NCBI RefSeq assembly: GCF_013778455.1
Contig: NZ_JACEHE010000026.1
Span: 1 to 64,000, forward strand
From: Streptomyces himalayensis subsp. himalayensis
GTDB taxonomy: Bacteria > Actinomycetota > Actinomycetes > Streptomycetales > Streptomycetaceae
Length of the DNA: 64,000 nt
Reading direction: 5' to 3'
How positions within the stretch are numbered: the first letter of the stretch is position 1; every line of letters starts with the position of its first letter. The position numbers were made by a program, and so were the translations under genes. Of this stretch, positions 54,536 through 62,952 are shown one piece after another. The notes beneath the pieces were generated by a model that saw nothing but the letters and a program-made list of their open reading frames with translations, had not been told where the DNA came from and made no database searches.

Positions 54536-54615
54536 CGCCTCCGTCCGGCTTTGGCGTACGGGCGGGCCCCGGGCTGGTGGGGGCGCGCCTTGTTGGTGGC
54601 GAAGGTGTTGCTGGC

Positions 54616-55338
54616 TCAGGTGGCGGCGCGGGCCGCGGTGATCCGGGCCTGCTGCCACGCGCTGAGCTGCGAGGGCAGCACGGACACGGAGGTGGTGCGG
54701 ATCCTCTGCGAGGGCGGCACGTGGCCGAGGGGCCGCATCGCCGGCTGCGGATCGGCGAGCGCGGTGCTGAACGCCTGCACGAGGTGCATCGGTGTGGTCG
54801 GCGTGAACATCGCCTCCCACACCCGGCCGTGTTCATTGCGGGCCCCAGCCCACCAGTGCGCCTGTCCGGGGCCGGACTGGTGGAAGCGGAGCACGGCGTC
54901 GCCGTCCGGGCTACGCGCGGTGAAATGCTGCCCGCGCTCGGTCTCCCAGCCCTGGGCCTCAAGCGGCGCCCACACGTTGGGGGCATGCGCCGAGCGCGGC
55001 CGGGTCAGTGCGTCGGTGAACCCGGCCACGATCTCGACGGGGACCTGCCGGCCGAGTGTGGCGTGCCACGCCTCCTGCGTCCTGGTCTGCTTCCCGCTGA
55101 TGGTCCAGCCGCCGGGCTGGGTGTACGGGTCATACCCGATGCGCACGGACTTGTCGGGGCTGTCGAACACGACCGGGCCGCCGGACTTGGACTTGTCCTT
55201 CCACCCGGAGGCGCGCAGGTACTCGGTGACGTGGCGCAGGTCGCCGCCGCCGGCGAGGTGGCGCGGTTCGACGAGGTAGTGCTGCTGCGCCTGCTGACCT
55301 GTGGGGCCCCAGCCGGACCACTGCTTGTTCTTCTTCAC
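54616..55338 (-). CDS. DUF317 domain protein 4
   Basis: 240 residues from GTG 55338 (GTGA overlap with 55335). Two intact DUF317 units: YLVEPRHLAGGGDLRHVTEY, GGWTISGKQTRTQEAWHATL, VPVEIVAGFTDALT; and FTARSPDGDAVLRFHQSGPG, HGRVWEAMFTPTTPMHLVQA. This is the best preserved member and the reference for the frame corrections proposed in its neighbours. The far longer open frame upstream is antisense or out-of-frame DNA. Confidence 0.75.
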   Translation of the reverse strand: MKKNKQWSGWGPTGQQAQQHYLVEPRHLAGGGDLRHVTEYLRASGWKDKSKSGGPVVFDSPDKSVRIGYDPYTQPGGWTISGKQTRTQEAWHATLGRQVPVEIVAGFTDALTRPRSAHAPNVWAPLEAQGWETERGQHFTARSPDGDAVLRFHQSGPGQAHWWAGARNEHGRVWEAMFTPTTPMHLVQAFSTALADPQPAMRPLGHVPPSQRIRTTSVSVLPSQLSAWQQARITAARAAT

Positions 55339-55724
55339 CGGCGCCGCCTGACGACCATCGCGGAGGCGACCGGCGCAGCGGTCGGTCTGCTGGACTCGAC
55401 GGCGGGGGCTGCGACCTTCTGGATGGCGCCGGTGTGTTCGGTGAGGTCGACGCCCACGCTGTTGAGCTCGTTGGCAGCGCGGCCAAGCGCCAGCCAGACC
55501 TCGGGCGGCAGCACGCCGCGCTCGGAGTTGACCTTCGCGAAACGCGAGCCGGTGGAGACGAGTTCGGTGACCTCGCCGAGGAGTCCGGTGTCGTAGTCCA
55601 GGACGTGGGCGAGGATCTGGGCTGCCTCGCGCGGCGGCGCCAGGGCGAGGTGGCGGCGGAGCTGGCCGAGCTGAGCGGTGATGGCGTCGGCCAGCTGTAT
55701 GGAGGGGAGGTTCGAGTCGGTCAT
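55335..55724 (-). CDS. Small helical protein upstream of DUF317-4
   Basis: 129 residues from ATG 55724. SIQLADAITAQLGQLRRHLA, AQILAHVLDYDTGLLGEVTE and EVWLALGRAANELNSVGVDL give a helical protein ending in Arg-rich residues. It is the paralogue of the 53307 gene and is coupled to its DUF317 gene in the same way. Confidence 0.6.
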   Translation of the reverse strand: MTDSNLPSIQLADAITAQLGQLRRHLALAPPREAAQILAHVLDYDTGLLGEVTELVSTGSRFAKVNSERGVLPPEVWLALGRAANELNSVGVDLTEHTGAIQKVAAPAVESSRPTAAPVASAMVVRRRR

Positions 55725-55753
55725 GGGCCTCCTGAACAGGCCGGTTCGAGGTG

Positions 55754-56397
55754 CTAGTCGTGGTGGCGGATGCGGTAGCTGCCGGCGAGGAGGGGCGCGT
55801 CGAGGCGGCGGGCTTCGTCGAGGGCCGCTTCGGGGCGTCCGCCCGCCAGCGGGAGGGTGCGCTCCCGGCTGCCGACGGTGACGGCGCGCAGGTAGCGGTG
55901 GAACAGGGCAGCGGCCAGGCGGGGCTTGCGGCTGGCGGTGATCGGCGGGGGCGTGCGGTCGGGTTCGTGCGGGACGGTGGGCCTCCTTGGTGGTGACGGG
56001 CTGGCCCCGGTGAGCCCCGGGGCCGGCGGCGGGCGGGTGGTGTACGGCGCGCCCGAGCCGAGCGGGGCGCGGGTGGCGGTGGCTGTTGGCGGGCTGCTTG
56101 TCCGGCGAGGGCGGCGTGGTAAGCGGTGCCGCCGAAGAACCCGGCGTCGATGTCGACGGTGTATCCGGCACGGGCCAGCAGGGGCACGGCCCGGTCGGAC
56201 ATGGACTTCATGGCGATCTCGTCCATCTCGTCGGGGACTTGATGCCAGACGTCGTTCAGGTCCTTGTGCCGGGCGAGACCGAGATCGTCGAGCAGCGCAT
56301 GGAGTTGCTCGGGGGCGTCGGCGCGGGTGCCGACGTAGATCGTTCCGTCGCGGTGGTAGAAGGTGACGTCGGCGTCGTATTCATCGGCGAGGCTCAC
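55754..56397 (-). CDS. Hypothetical protein, apparently split by a frame change
   Basis: GTG 56397 overlaps the previous stop. The N-part reads SLADEYDADVTFYHRDGTIY, APEQLHALLDDLGLARHKDL, AVPLLARAGYTVDIDAGFFG. Its own frame has no stop for more than 1.4 kb, so it must change frame near 56090. The likely continuation is a Pro-rich linker and RLAAALFHRYLRAVTVGSRE, RPEAALDEARRLDAPLLAGS, ending at TAG 55754. The C-part could instead be a separate small gene whose start I cannot find. Confidence 0.45.
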
Positions 56398-56683
56398 AGG
56401 CGGCGTGCTCCTGCCGGACGTTCCGCGGCACGCGCTGAGGTCACTGCGGGCGGCGGGGCTGGGGCCCTGTGATGGAGCCTGGCCGATACGGCGTCCGTAT
56501 AGGCGACGGGATCCCAGACATCGTCGATGTGGACCACGTATCCGGCCTTGTGCAGCCAGGGCACCGCATGGGTGGCGAGCAGCCGCTCGGGGCGCCGGTC
56601 GGGGTGTCGGCGTGAACGGTGTCGCTGAGGGGCTTGCGGTAGACCGTGACGTCGGTGCCTTCGTCGTCGGCACGGTTTCCCAC
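56394..56683 (-). CDS. Small hypothetical protein, paralogue of the 55754-56397 N-part
   Basis: GTG 56683 gives GTDVTVYRKPLSDTVHADT. The remainder (ERLLATHAVPWLHKAGYVVH, IDDVWDPVAYTDAV) follows in another frame from about 56590 and ends at 56394, overlapping the next GTG. The pattern DVTxYxx...PE.L...AGY.V.ID is shared with the next gene. A one-base error in the GGCGCCCCGAG stretch would explain the shift. Confidence 0.5.
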
Positions 56684-56710
56684 GTGCGGTTGCTCCTGTG
56701 CGGGTCGGGG

Positions 56711-57379
56711 CTATCGCCGTCGGGCGGACGGCGCGGGCGAGGCGGAGGGCGGCGCGGCGGCCGGGCCGGAGGGAGCGCGGTGCGCTGGGGTGCGCCGGGC
56801 GGCCTGGTCGCGGATCAGCGTGATCCGTCGTGCGTGGTTGGACAGGCTGCTGGTGGTCTCCATCAGCTGGTCCGCCGGTTCTTCATCGAGCCCGGCTTCG
56901 CGGCGCCGTTCGCCCCATGTCGCCCACGTGGAGATCAAGGACCGCACCAGCTGTGGGAGCACCCCTTCCTCCGGTGCGGTGATCTCGGCCAGGAGGACGG
57001 CAACGTCGCGGTCGGTCTCGGCGGCGCGGGCGCGGGACTCGAGCCCGTCGAGGTAGCGGCGGGCGGCCTGCCGGTCGCCGTCTGGGGTGGCCAGGGTGTT
57101 CAGAGTGGGGTCGAGGTGCACGCTGTACCCGGCGAGGAGCAGCGCGTGGGCGGCGGCGGTGGCGCCGTGCCTCTGCTCCTCGACGGGCAGGTGGTGCGGC
57201 AGCCGGTGGTATTCGCGAGCGGCACCGGGGGCGGAGTGGAAGCCGCCGACGGTCTGCAGGATGCCCGCAGCGCGGGGGTCGCCGCCGATGGCGAGGACCA
57301 GCTGGGTGCGCGGATCCCGGGTGATGGTGACGTAGTTGAGATCGTAGAAGACCGGCTCGTCCTCGTCGCGGGGCGTCAT
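56711..57379 (-). CDS. Hypothetical protein, paralogue of the 58161 product
   Basis: 222 residues. VFYDLNYVTITRDPRTQLVL, GDPRAAGILQTVGGFHSAPG, REYHRLPHHLPVEEQRHGAT, then an acidic helical region and an Ala/Pro tail. It shares GGDPxAxxILQ...G...YHRLP with 58161. Overlaps the upstream gene by 4 bases. No known function. Confidence 0.6.
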   Translation of the reverse strand: MTPRDEDEPVFYDLNYVTITRDPRTQLVLAIGGDPRAAGILQTVGGFHSAPGAAREYHRLPHHLPVEEQRHGATAAAHALLLAGYSVHLDPTLNTLATPDGDRQAARRYLDGLESRARAAETDRDVAVLLAEITAPEEGVLPQLVRSLISTWATWGERRREAGLDEEPADQLMETTSSLSNHARRITLIRDQAARRTPAHRAPSGPAAAPPSASPAPSARRR

Positions 57380-58134
57380 CGGCCCCGGTGCGGGGAGGTG
57401 ACGGACGGGCTCGGTGGTGCGACGGGCGTGGTGCCCAGGGCGGGCCGAGTCTGCGGATGACGCAGCACGGTGTCGATGCCCAGCGCGGACAGACGCTCTC
57501 CGGTGGCTCGTACGGAGGCAGCCTGGTGTGCGGTGTCGTCCCCGGACAGCACGAAGACGTTGCGGTCGGGCGCGAAGACGAAGCCGTTCTCGGTCAGGGC
57601 CTTGGTGATATCCGCACGGTCGGGCTTGTCGACGACGAGGGCTTCACCGGACCAGGTCATCACGACGCGTTCCGTCTCCGCGGGCTGCGGTGCCGTGAGC
57701 CGGGCGGCGTTGTCGTGGACCTGGGCGAGGGCTGCGTAGTACCGGGGCAGCAGGTCCTGGGTGACGTGCTCGGCCGCGCTGAACGGATCCGCGCCGACCG
57801 TGAATCCGTCGGGCTCGCGTACACCGCGGAACGCCTCGTCCGGTGCGTCGTCGGGGGCCAGGGCGGCGATCAGATAGCCGTCGCCGTGCCCGATCGGGTC
57901 GGCGACGAACAGGCGGGTGCCGTCGCGGCGCTGCAGAACGGCGCAATGGTCCACGGTGTGCCTGGCCAGGGCGTCGGCGACGTCGTTCATGTCCCATACG
58001 CGGTCGGTGAGGGCGCCGTGGTCGTTGTCGCCGCCGCGGTCGGGGTGGTACGTGCTGGTCCAGGCGCCGGGCAGTTCGCCAGCAAGAACGGTGGCAAACG
58101 AGGCGAGGCTGGTGTCGGGGGTGGGGTCGTGCAT
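57376..58134 (-). CDS. Hypothetical protein, paralogue of the 62953 product
   Basis: 252 residues from ATG 58134 (GAGGAG upstream). VLAGELPGAWTSTYHPDRGG, VLQRRDGTRLFVADPIGHGD, GYLIAALAPDDAP and VMTWSGEALVVDKPDRADIT are notable. The first part resembles the 62953 product (GLPGRWDVSIEHYPDG, DGRYLIAALMPSPDHLN). Function unknown. Confidence 0.6.
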   Translation of the reverse strand: MHDPTPDTSLASFATVLAGELPGAWTSTYHPDRGGDNDHGALTDRVWDMNDVADALARHTVDHCAVLQRRDGTRLFVADPIGHGDGYLIAALAPDDAPDEAFRGVREPDGFTVGADPFSAAEHVTQDLLPRYYAALAQVHDNAARLTAPQPAETERVVMTWSGEALVVDKPDRADITKALTENGFVFAPDRNVFVLSGDDTAHQAASVRATGERLSALGIDTVLRHPQTRPALGTTPVAPPSPSVTSPHRGR

Positions 58135-58160
58135 GGGCTCCTCGGAGGGGAAGGGGCGGG

Positions 58161-58859
58161 TCAGCGCCGCGGGCGGGCCGGGGCGGGGACGGCGGGCACG
58201 GCGACGGGGCTGGTGGCCAGGCGCGGCGGAGGCGGCGGACAGGCGCAGACGGCGGACGCTTCGCGTTCGTCCGGTCCGACCTCGGTGGTGCACGCGCGGC
58301 GCTGGGGGTGGTCCTGGTGCCGGTCGGCGAGGTCCTTGCGCATGTGCGCGAGGTCGGACCACAGGACGCCGAGCCGGTGTTCGGCGAGGTACTGCAACCG
58401 CTTCGCGGTGTGCGGATCCGGTGGCTGGCCGAAGGCGGCGGTGGCCGCGAACACCTCGCCGAGGGCGATGAGGACGCCGTCATGGGAGGCCGTCAGTTCG
58501 GTCAGGACGTCGGCCACCTCGTCGCTGGTGGTGGCGTCGCGTATCCGCTCCGCGAGGTGGGCGACCTGGGCGCCGAGCGGCAGGTAGTGCGGCTCGCGTG
58601 TCTCGGTGTCGAAGGCGTCGTCGGCGTCGACGCCGTACTGGACTGCGCGCAGCCGGGCGACGGCTCGGGTGGCGAGGCGCTTCTCCTCGGATTCGCCGAG
58701 GCCAGCGGGCAGGCGGTGATAGGTCTCGTGGAGGCGGACAACGGGGACGAAGCCGGTGCGCTGAAGGATGCTGTGGGCTTCGGGATCGCCGCCGCGGGCG
58801 AGGACCTCCCCGGAGTGCACGTCGCGCCCCAGGGTCAGGTGTCGGTCGGCAAGGGCCAA
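58161..58859 (-). CDS. Hypothetical protein, paralogue of the 56711 product
   Basis: 232 residues. It starts at TTG 58859, the only usable codon after an in-frame TGA, with GAAAGAA upstream. LADRHLTLGRDVHSGEVLAR, GGDPEAHSILQRTGFVPVVR, LHETYHRLPAGLGESEEKRL, a helical middle (DLAHMRKDLADRHQD) and a Cys/Pro-rich tail. Function unknown. Confidence 0.58.
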   Translation of the reverse strand: MALADRHLTLGRDVHSGEVLARGGDPEAHSILQRTGFVPVVRLHETYHRLPAGLGESEEKRLATRAVARLRAVQYGVDADDAFDTETREPHYLPLGAQVAHLAERIRDATTSDEVADVLTELTASHDGVLIALGEVFAATAAFGQPPDPHTAKRLQYLAEHRLGVLWSDLAHMRKDLADRHQDHPQRRACTTEVGPDEREASAVCACPPPPPRLATSPVAVPAVPAPARPRR

Positions 58860-58880
58860 GAACGGGTTCTTTCGGACGGG

Positions 58881-59789
58881 TCAGTGGGCACGTCGGGTGG
58901 GTCCAGGAGGAACGGGCGGTGCAACCACCTGCGGTGAAGGGGGCGTTGGCCGAGCGGAAGATGCCTGATGGGTGGCCGGCAGAGCAGCGGCCAAGGAGTC
59001 GAGGTCCCGTTGGATGCCGTGGAGGCGGCCGGCGATCAGCTCCAGCTGGTGGGCGCTGTCGGGACCGTGCGCGGCGGGCAGACGGTCGAGACGGTAGGCC
59101 GCGTGCTCGACGAGACCGCGCACGGTAGACAGCGGCCCGGAGTTCTCGTCGGCCAGTTGCCGCAGCAGCCCCGCGAGTTGTGCGGTGGCGTCGGCAACGG
59201 CGAACGGCGGGCGGGCGCGTTGTGCGAAGCGGGCGGCCTTCTGCGGATCCGCGCCGCCGGGCGATGGCGAGATCAGCCCCAGCTCAGCCTCCAGGCGCCG
59301 GCTCTCGGCGGCCAGACGTGACGGGTTCAACCGGTGCGTCGTCCATGTGCCGTCGGCTCGGATGAGGTTGGCGAGCAGGTCGATACGGCCGGGCTGCGCC
59401 TGAACGGCGATCCACCGGCAGCCGAGTTCGTCTCCGGGGCGTTGGACGTCTGCGGCGCGGGCGAGCCGGTGGGCGATCTCGGCCCACTCCGGGCGGGTGA
59501 GGTCGCGGTCGTCCGGGTGCAGGCGCGCGGACGCGTGCCATATGGCGCGGCGGTCGCCCTGCGGGCTGGCCGCGAAGGGGTGTTGCCAGATCGGATCGTC
59601 CAGATGCTCGGCCCAGTCGGCCGAGGTCCAGATCCGCTCCTCGTCGTCGAGCGTGTAGGCGTCCAGCCCCGGCCAGTGGGCGACCACCGTGTGGTCGGTC
59701 AGCCCTTCCTTGGTGCTGACCGGCCGGCCCAGAGCCTCGGCGACCGCTTCGTTGGGGTCAGTGCCTCGCTCGTGAATGCGAATGATCAT
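58881..59789 (-). CDS. Relaxase-like protein that lacks the metal-binding HIH motif
   Basis: 302 residues. The order of elements follows Streptomyces relaxase/mobilisation proteins: IIRIHERGTDPNEAVAEALG, VVAHWPGLDAYT, RAIWHASARLHPDDRDLT, PEWAEIAHRLARAADV, CRWIAVQAQPGRIDLLANLI, RADGTWTTHRLNPSRLAAES, RRLEAELGL. In active members the segment before the RxDG loop reads HIHIVATL; here it is RIDLLANL, so the histidines that bind the metal are gone. A helical C-terminus follows. It may be a non-catalytic accessory. No intact relaxase is seen in the window. Confidence 0.65.
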   Translation of the reverse strand: MIIRIHERGTDPNEAVAEALGRPVSTKEGLTDHTVVAHWPGLDAYTLDDEERIWTSADWAEHLDDPIWQHPFAASPQGDRRAIWHASARLHPDDRDLTRPEWAEIAHRLARAADVQRPGDELGCRWIAVQAQPGRIDLLANLIRADGTWTTHRLNPSRLAAESRRLEAELGLISPSPGGADPQKAARFAQRARPPFAVADATAQLAGLLRQLADENSGPLSTVRGLVEHAAYRLDRLPAAHGPDSAHQLELIAGRLHGIQRDLDSLAAALPATHQASSARPTPPSPQVVAPPVPPGPTRRAH

Positions 59790-60562
59790 GAATGAGTGGT
59801 GTTCCGACTCGCGCTGCCGCGCTTGCTGAGGTCGTACGCGGTGGTGATGAGCGCGTGCTCACGGACCAGGTCGGCCTGAACGGCCGGATCGCCGGGCGGC
59901 AGCAGATCCAGGGCGTGGCCGATGGCGGTGAGCGCTTCGGGGTACTGGCCCAGGCTGCGCCGGGCCGAGGCCATGCGGAACAGCGCGATCGGGTCGTTCA
60001 GTCCGCCCTCGGGGAGCAGTCCGACCAGAGCCAGCAGCAGGGAGGCTCGTCCGGGCAGCAGGCTGCTCAGCCACACGCCGTGCAGCAGGACGTGCACGGT
60101 CTTGGGGTGACCGGAGGACGCAACGAGGACCCGGTCCATGACGGCCAGGCCGTCCGAGCGGGATTGCCCCAACCGCGAGAAGGCGTACAGCGCCTCGCTG
60201 TACGGGTCGTCGTTCAGCACGCTCACCGGCACCTTGTGCATGAGCGATTCCATGGTGTGGCAGCGGAAGTCGAAGCGCAGCGTGCTGAGGTAGAGGTGCC
60301 GGTACGTCTGCCAGATCACCGGGTCGGTGCTGGAGTCGGTCACGTGCTCGGAGGTGAGCAGGTCCAGCACGCTGTTCCCCGCGGCGCGGCCCTGCCAGGC
60401 GACGTCGGCGCACACTTCGGCCGACTCCTGCCAGGTCGCGTCCAGTTCGCGCAGGGCCTCGGCCAGAAGCGTCGGCCATTCGCTGTCGGTGATCGACTCG
60501 ATCGCGGCCGACGCCGCGCGGGACAGAGCGGCGGCCCGCTCCGTTTCGGGTGCGTAGGTCAC
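59786..60562 (-). CDS. Hypothetical helical-repeat (TPR-like) protein
   Basis: 258 residues from GTG 60562, overlapping the previous stop. Helical throughout; SEALYAFSRLGQSRSDGLAV, DPIALFRMASARRSLGQYPE and ALTAIGHALDLLPPGDPAVQ resemble the tetratricopeptide-like C-terminus of Streptomyces XRE regulators, but the HTH is absent. Coupled to the relaxase-like gene by 4 bases. Confidence 0.6.
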   Translation of the reverse strand: MTYAPETERAAALSRAASAAIESITDSEWPTLLAEALRELDATWQESAEVCADVAWQGRAAGNSVLDLLTSEHVTDSSTDPVIWQTYRHLYLSTLRFDFRCHTMESLMHKVPVSVLNDDPYSEALYAFSRLGQSRSDGLAVMDRVLVASSGHPKTVHVLLHGVWLSSLLPGRASLLLALVGLLPEGGLNDPIALFRMASARRSLGQYPEALTAIGHALDLLPPGDPAVQADLVREHALITTAYDLSKRGSASRNTTHS

Positions 60563-60975
60563 TGGCCGCCCCGGGCATCGGCGACGTGGACCACCTGGTT
60601 GAGGTGGGTCACCGAGTACCAGCCGCAGTCGACGTCCTCGTCGGCGTCGGCCAGTCGCGGGACCAGGTAACTGCGCAGCGCCTGCTGGTAGATGAGGCAG
60701 TCCGGGCACCGGCTGGAGAGGTGGACGAGGTAGCGCGGGTGTGCGGTGATGTAGGTGCGCTCGCCGCCGGCCGGGTCGTACAGACGCCAGCCGTCCTCGT
60801 CGGTCGGGGTGTGCCACGAGGGGGTGACGACCTTGTAGGCGTCGCCCCACAGCTCGCTGCCGGAGGTGCCCTTGAGGATGACGACCTGGTCACCGGGCCG
60901 GAAGTGGGCGTGAGTGATGTCCCGGCCGGGGGTGACGATGTCACCCGGGGCATGCGGATGGCGGGAAACGGGCAC
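60559..60975 (-). CDS. Hypothetical protein with CxxC
   Basis: 138 residues from GTG 60975 (AAGGAA upstream). A small beta-rich domain (FRPGDQVVILKGTSGSELWG, YKVVTPSWHTPTDEDGWRLY) precedes SSRCPDCLIYQQALRSYLVP. Its promoter region contains the fourth palindrome (61034). Function unknown. Confidence 0.6.
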   Translation of the reverse strand: MPVSRHPHAPGDIVTPGRDITHAHFRPGDQVVILKGTSGSELWGDAYKVVTPSWHTPTDEDGWRLYDPAGGERTYITAHPRYLVHLSSRCPDCLIYQQALRSYLVPRLADADEDVDCGWYSVTHLNQVVHVADARGGQ

Positions 60976-61033
60976 AGCAGAGTTCCTTCCACGAGGTGCG
61001 CGGGGAGGCGGTGGGAGGAACAAGGATCCGGAC

Positions 61034-61060
61034 GATCCCCGGTTTCGGTAACCGGGGATC
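61034..61060. promoter_or_regulatory. Palindrome GATCCCCGGTT-TCGGT-AACCGGGGATC
   Basis: 11-bp perfect arms around the same TCGGT loop as the copies at 18461, 40480 and 42101. It lies 59 bp upstream of GTG 60975, with TATACC beside it on the minus strand, so it probably overlaps the promoter of the 60975-to-56394 gene string. Confidence 0.65.
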
Positions 61061-61082
61061 ATCGGGTATACGGCCCCGCGTC

Positions 61083-61580
61083 CTACCGGAACGGGTTCTC
61101 CGTTCCGATGTCGTCGGACGCGGCGGCGTCCAGGAGTTCGGGCAGGTCAGAGCCCTCGGCATCACGCTGGTCGATCCACCATCCGGCGCGGGCGACGGTG
61201 CGGATCTTGTCCTCCAGGACGGCCCAGTCGGCCTCGTCCCAGGTGCCCTCGCTCACCAGCGCGCTGTACGCGGCGGTGACGAGCTGGTGGCGGGAACGCT
61301 CGCCCCAGTCGAGGGCCTTCTCGGGCCCTTCGAGCGGCGGCATGTCGAACTGCTTCGCCCACTCTGAGGCGGCCTGCTGTTCCTCGGCGCGCTTCGCGGC
61401 GAGCCATGCCTCCTTGGATTCGGTGTCGGAGTCGCGGGCGGCCTTCCAGCAGTCGGTGCAGTCGCGGCCTTCGAGCCAGCGGGCGAATCCGGCGCGCCGG
61501 TCGGCGGGACGGTTGGACAGGTCGTGCGCCACTTCGTGTCCACAGCTGTGGACAATCTTCCAGGTCTTACGGACGGCCAT
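61083..61580 (-). CDS. Hypothetical protein with putative zinc-binding N-terminus
   Basis: 165 residues. KIVHSCGHEVAHDL and GRDCTDCWKAARD supply a CxH...CxxC set that could bind zinc. The rest is helical (EAWLAAKRAEEQQAASEWAK, WAVLEDKIRTVARAGWWIDQ). Similar small proteins occur in Streptomyces integrative elements. Function unknown. Confidence 0.65.
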   Translation of the reverse strand: MAVRKTWKIVHSCGHEVAHDLSNRPADRRAGFARWLEGRDCTDCWKAARDSDTESKEAWLAAKRAEEQQAASEWAKQFDMPPLEGPEKALDWGERSRHQLVTAAYSALVSEGTWDEADWAVLEDKIRTVARAGWWIDQRDAEGSDLPELLDAAASDDIGTENPFR

Positions 61581-61635
61581 GTTCTTAGGAATCTCCTTGC
61601 GGCGAGGGGTAGTTCAGGGAGAGGAGGTGGTCGGT

Positions 61636-62904
61636 TTACGTGGATCGTGCGGTTTTGCTCACGCGGGGGCGGTGGCGCGCGGCATGGGCCGGGGTGCGTC
61701 GATGACGGCCCCGGCGGGGTGGAGCGCCCGGGACGATGCGGCGGCGGGCGCCGACCAGAACCAGGAGGCAGGCGAAGGCGCCGGCCGCAGGGAGTGCGGC
61801 GGCATACGGGTGCGTGGAGAGAGCACCTGCGAGGGCGGTGCCTGCGGCCTGGCCGGTGCCGACTGCGGCGATCAGCCAGGCGTACGCCTCGGTGCGGGTG
61901 CCGGCGGGAGCGAGCGCGTCCACGGTCAGGAACGCGCTGGTGATCAGTGCGGTGAGGAAGAGGCCCGGCAGCGCCGCGAGCGCAGTCGCGGCGAACGGGC
62001 CGGGGCGAGCGGCGAGCGGAACCCAGACGAGGGCGAACAGCGCGGCTGAGATGAGGAGTTGGCTGCCCTGTCGGCCGAACAGGATGCCGCCGAGGAGGCT
62101 GCCGACGGACAGCGCGGCGGGGATAAGACCGGACAGCAGGGCCATGCCGTGCCGGTCGGCCATGGACACCGCCCACACATTCATCGCCCCCAGGGCGAAA
62201 CCGACACCGGAGACGGCAAGGAACAGCCACCGCAGCCCCCGGTGCTGCAGGGGCCCGAGGAACCCGCCCGTGCGCGTGCCGACGGGGCGCCACGCCCTGG
62301 ACGGCGCGGCACTGAGCACCACGCTCGCCCCCATCAGCCCGACTACCGCCGTGATCGTCATGGCGGCGTTGGGCCCGTAGAGGGCGGACAGCGCGGCGAC
62401 CAGCGGAGGGCCGGCGGCGTAGATCAGTCCCTGGGCGCCCGTGTCGAGCGCGAGCGCGGCGCGCCGCCGCTCCGGATCCGCCAACACGGCACCCCACAGA
62501 GCACGCAGGTTCGACTCCAACGGCGGCGTGCTCAGCCCCGCGAGGACGACCACCCCGGCCGCGAGTGCCGGCTGGGCGACGGCGACCGCGTACGGCAGCA
62601 GCAGGAGGCAGACCGTGGTGACCAGGACGGCGGCCGTCGTGATGCGGGTCTGCCCGCGCCGGTCGACTATCCGCCCCAGTACGGGCTGCCCGATGGCGCT
62701 GGCCAGCCCGTACAGCGCGCACAGCAGCCCGCCGGTCGCGAGCGAGTCGCCCTGCTCGGCGATCAGCAGAAGGATCGCGACGGGGGCCATGCCGTTGGGC
62801 AGGCGCCCGATCAGGGTGCCCAGCAGTAGCCGGGCGACATGCCGCTCGGCGAGCAGCGGCCGGGTGGCGGAGCGGTCCGGCGGGCAGCTGGTATCGGAGT
62901 TCAA
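61636..62904 (-). CDS. MFS transporter
   Basis: 422 residues with about 12 hydrophobic segments. The motif-A-like loop GRIVDRRGQTRITTAAVL sits between helices 2 and 3; other parts are LLIAEQGDSLATGGLLCALY and GALMNVWAVSMADRHG-type helices in the C-half. A cargo gene often found in such elements; it may give drug efflux. The TTG 62904 start is uncertain. The C-terminal 45 residues are basic and cytoplasmic. Confidence 0.82.
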   Translation of the reverse strand: MNSDTSCPPDRSATRPLLAERHVARLLLGTLIGRLPNGMAPVAILLLIAEQGDSLATGGLLCALYGLASAIGQPVLGRIVDRRGQTRITTAAVLVTTVCLLLLPYAVAVAQPALAAGVVVLAGLSTPPLESNLRALWGAVLADPERRRAALALDTGAQGLIYAAGPPLVAALSALYGPNAAMTITAVVGLMGASVVLSAAPSRAWRPVGTRTGGFLGPLQHRGLRWLFLAVSGVGFALGAMNVWAVSMADRHGMALLSGLIPAALSVGSLLGGILFGRQGSQLLISAALFALVWVPLAARPGPFAATALAALPGLFLTALITSAFLTVDALAPAGTRTEAYAWLIAAVGTGQAAGTALAGALSTHPYAAALPAAGAFACLLVLVGARRRIVPGAPPRRGRHRRTPAHAARHRPRVSKTARST

Positions 62905-62952
62905 CGCGGGTGCTTTCCGTGATCTTCTGGCTGGGGCGCTGGGGGTGGAGGG

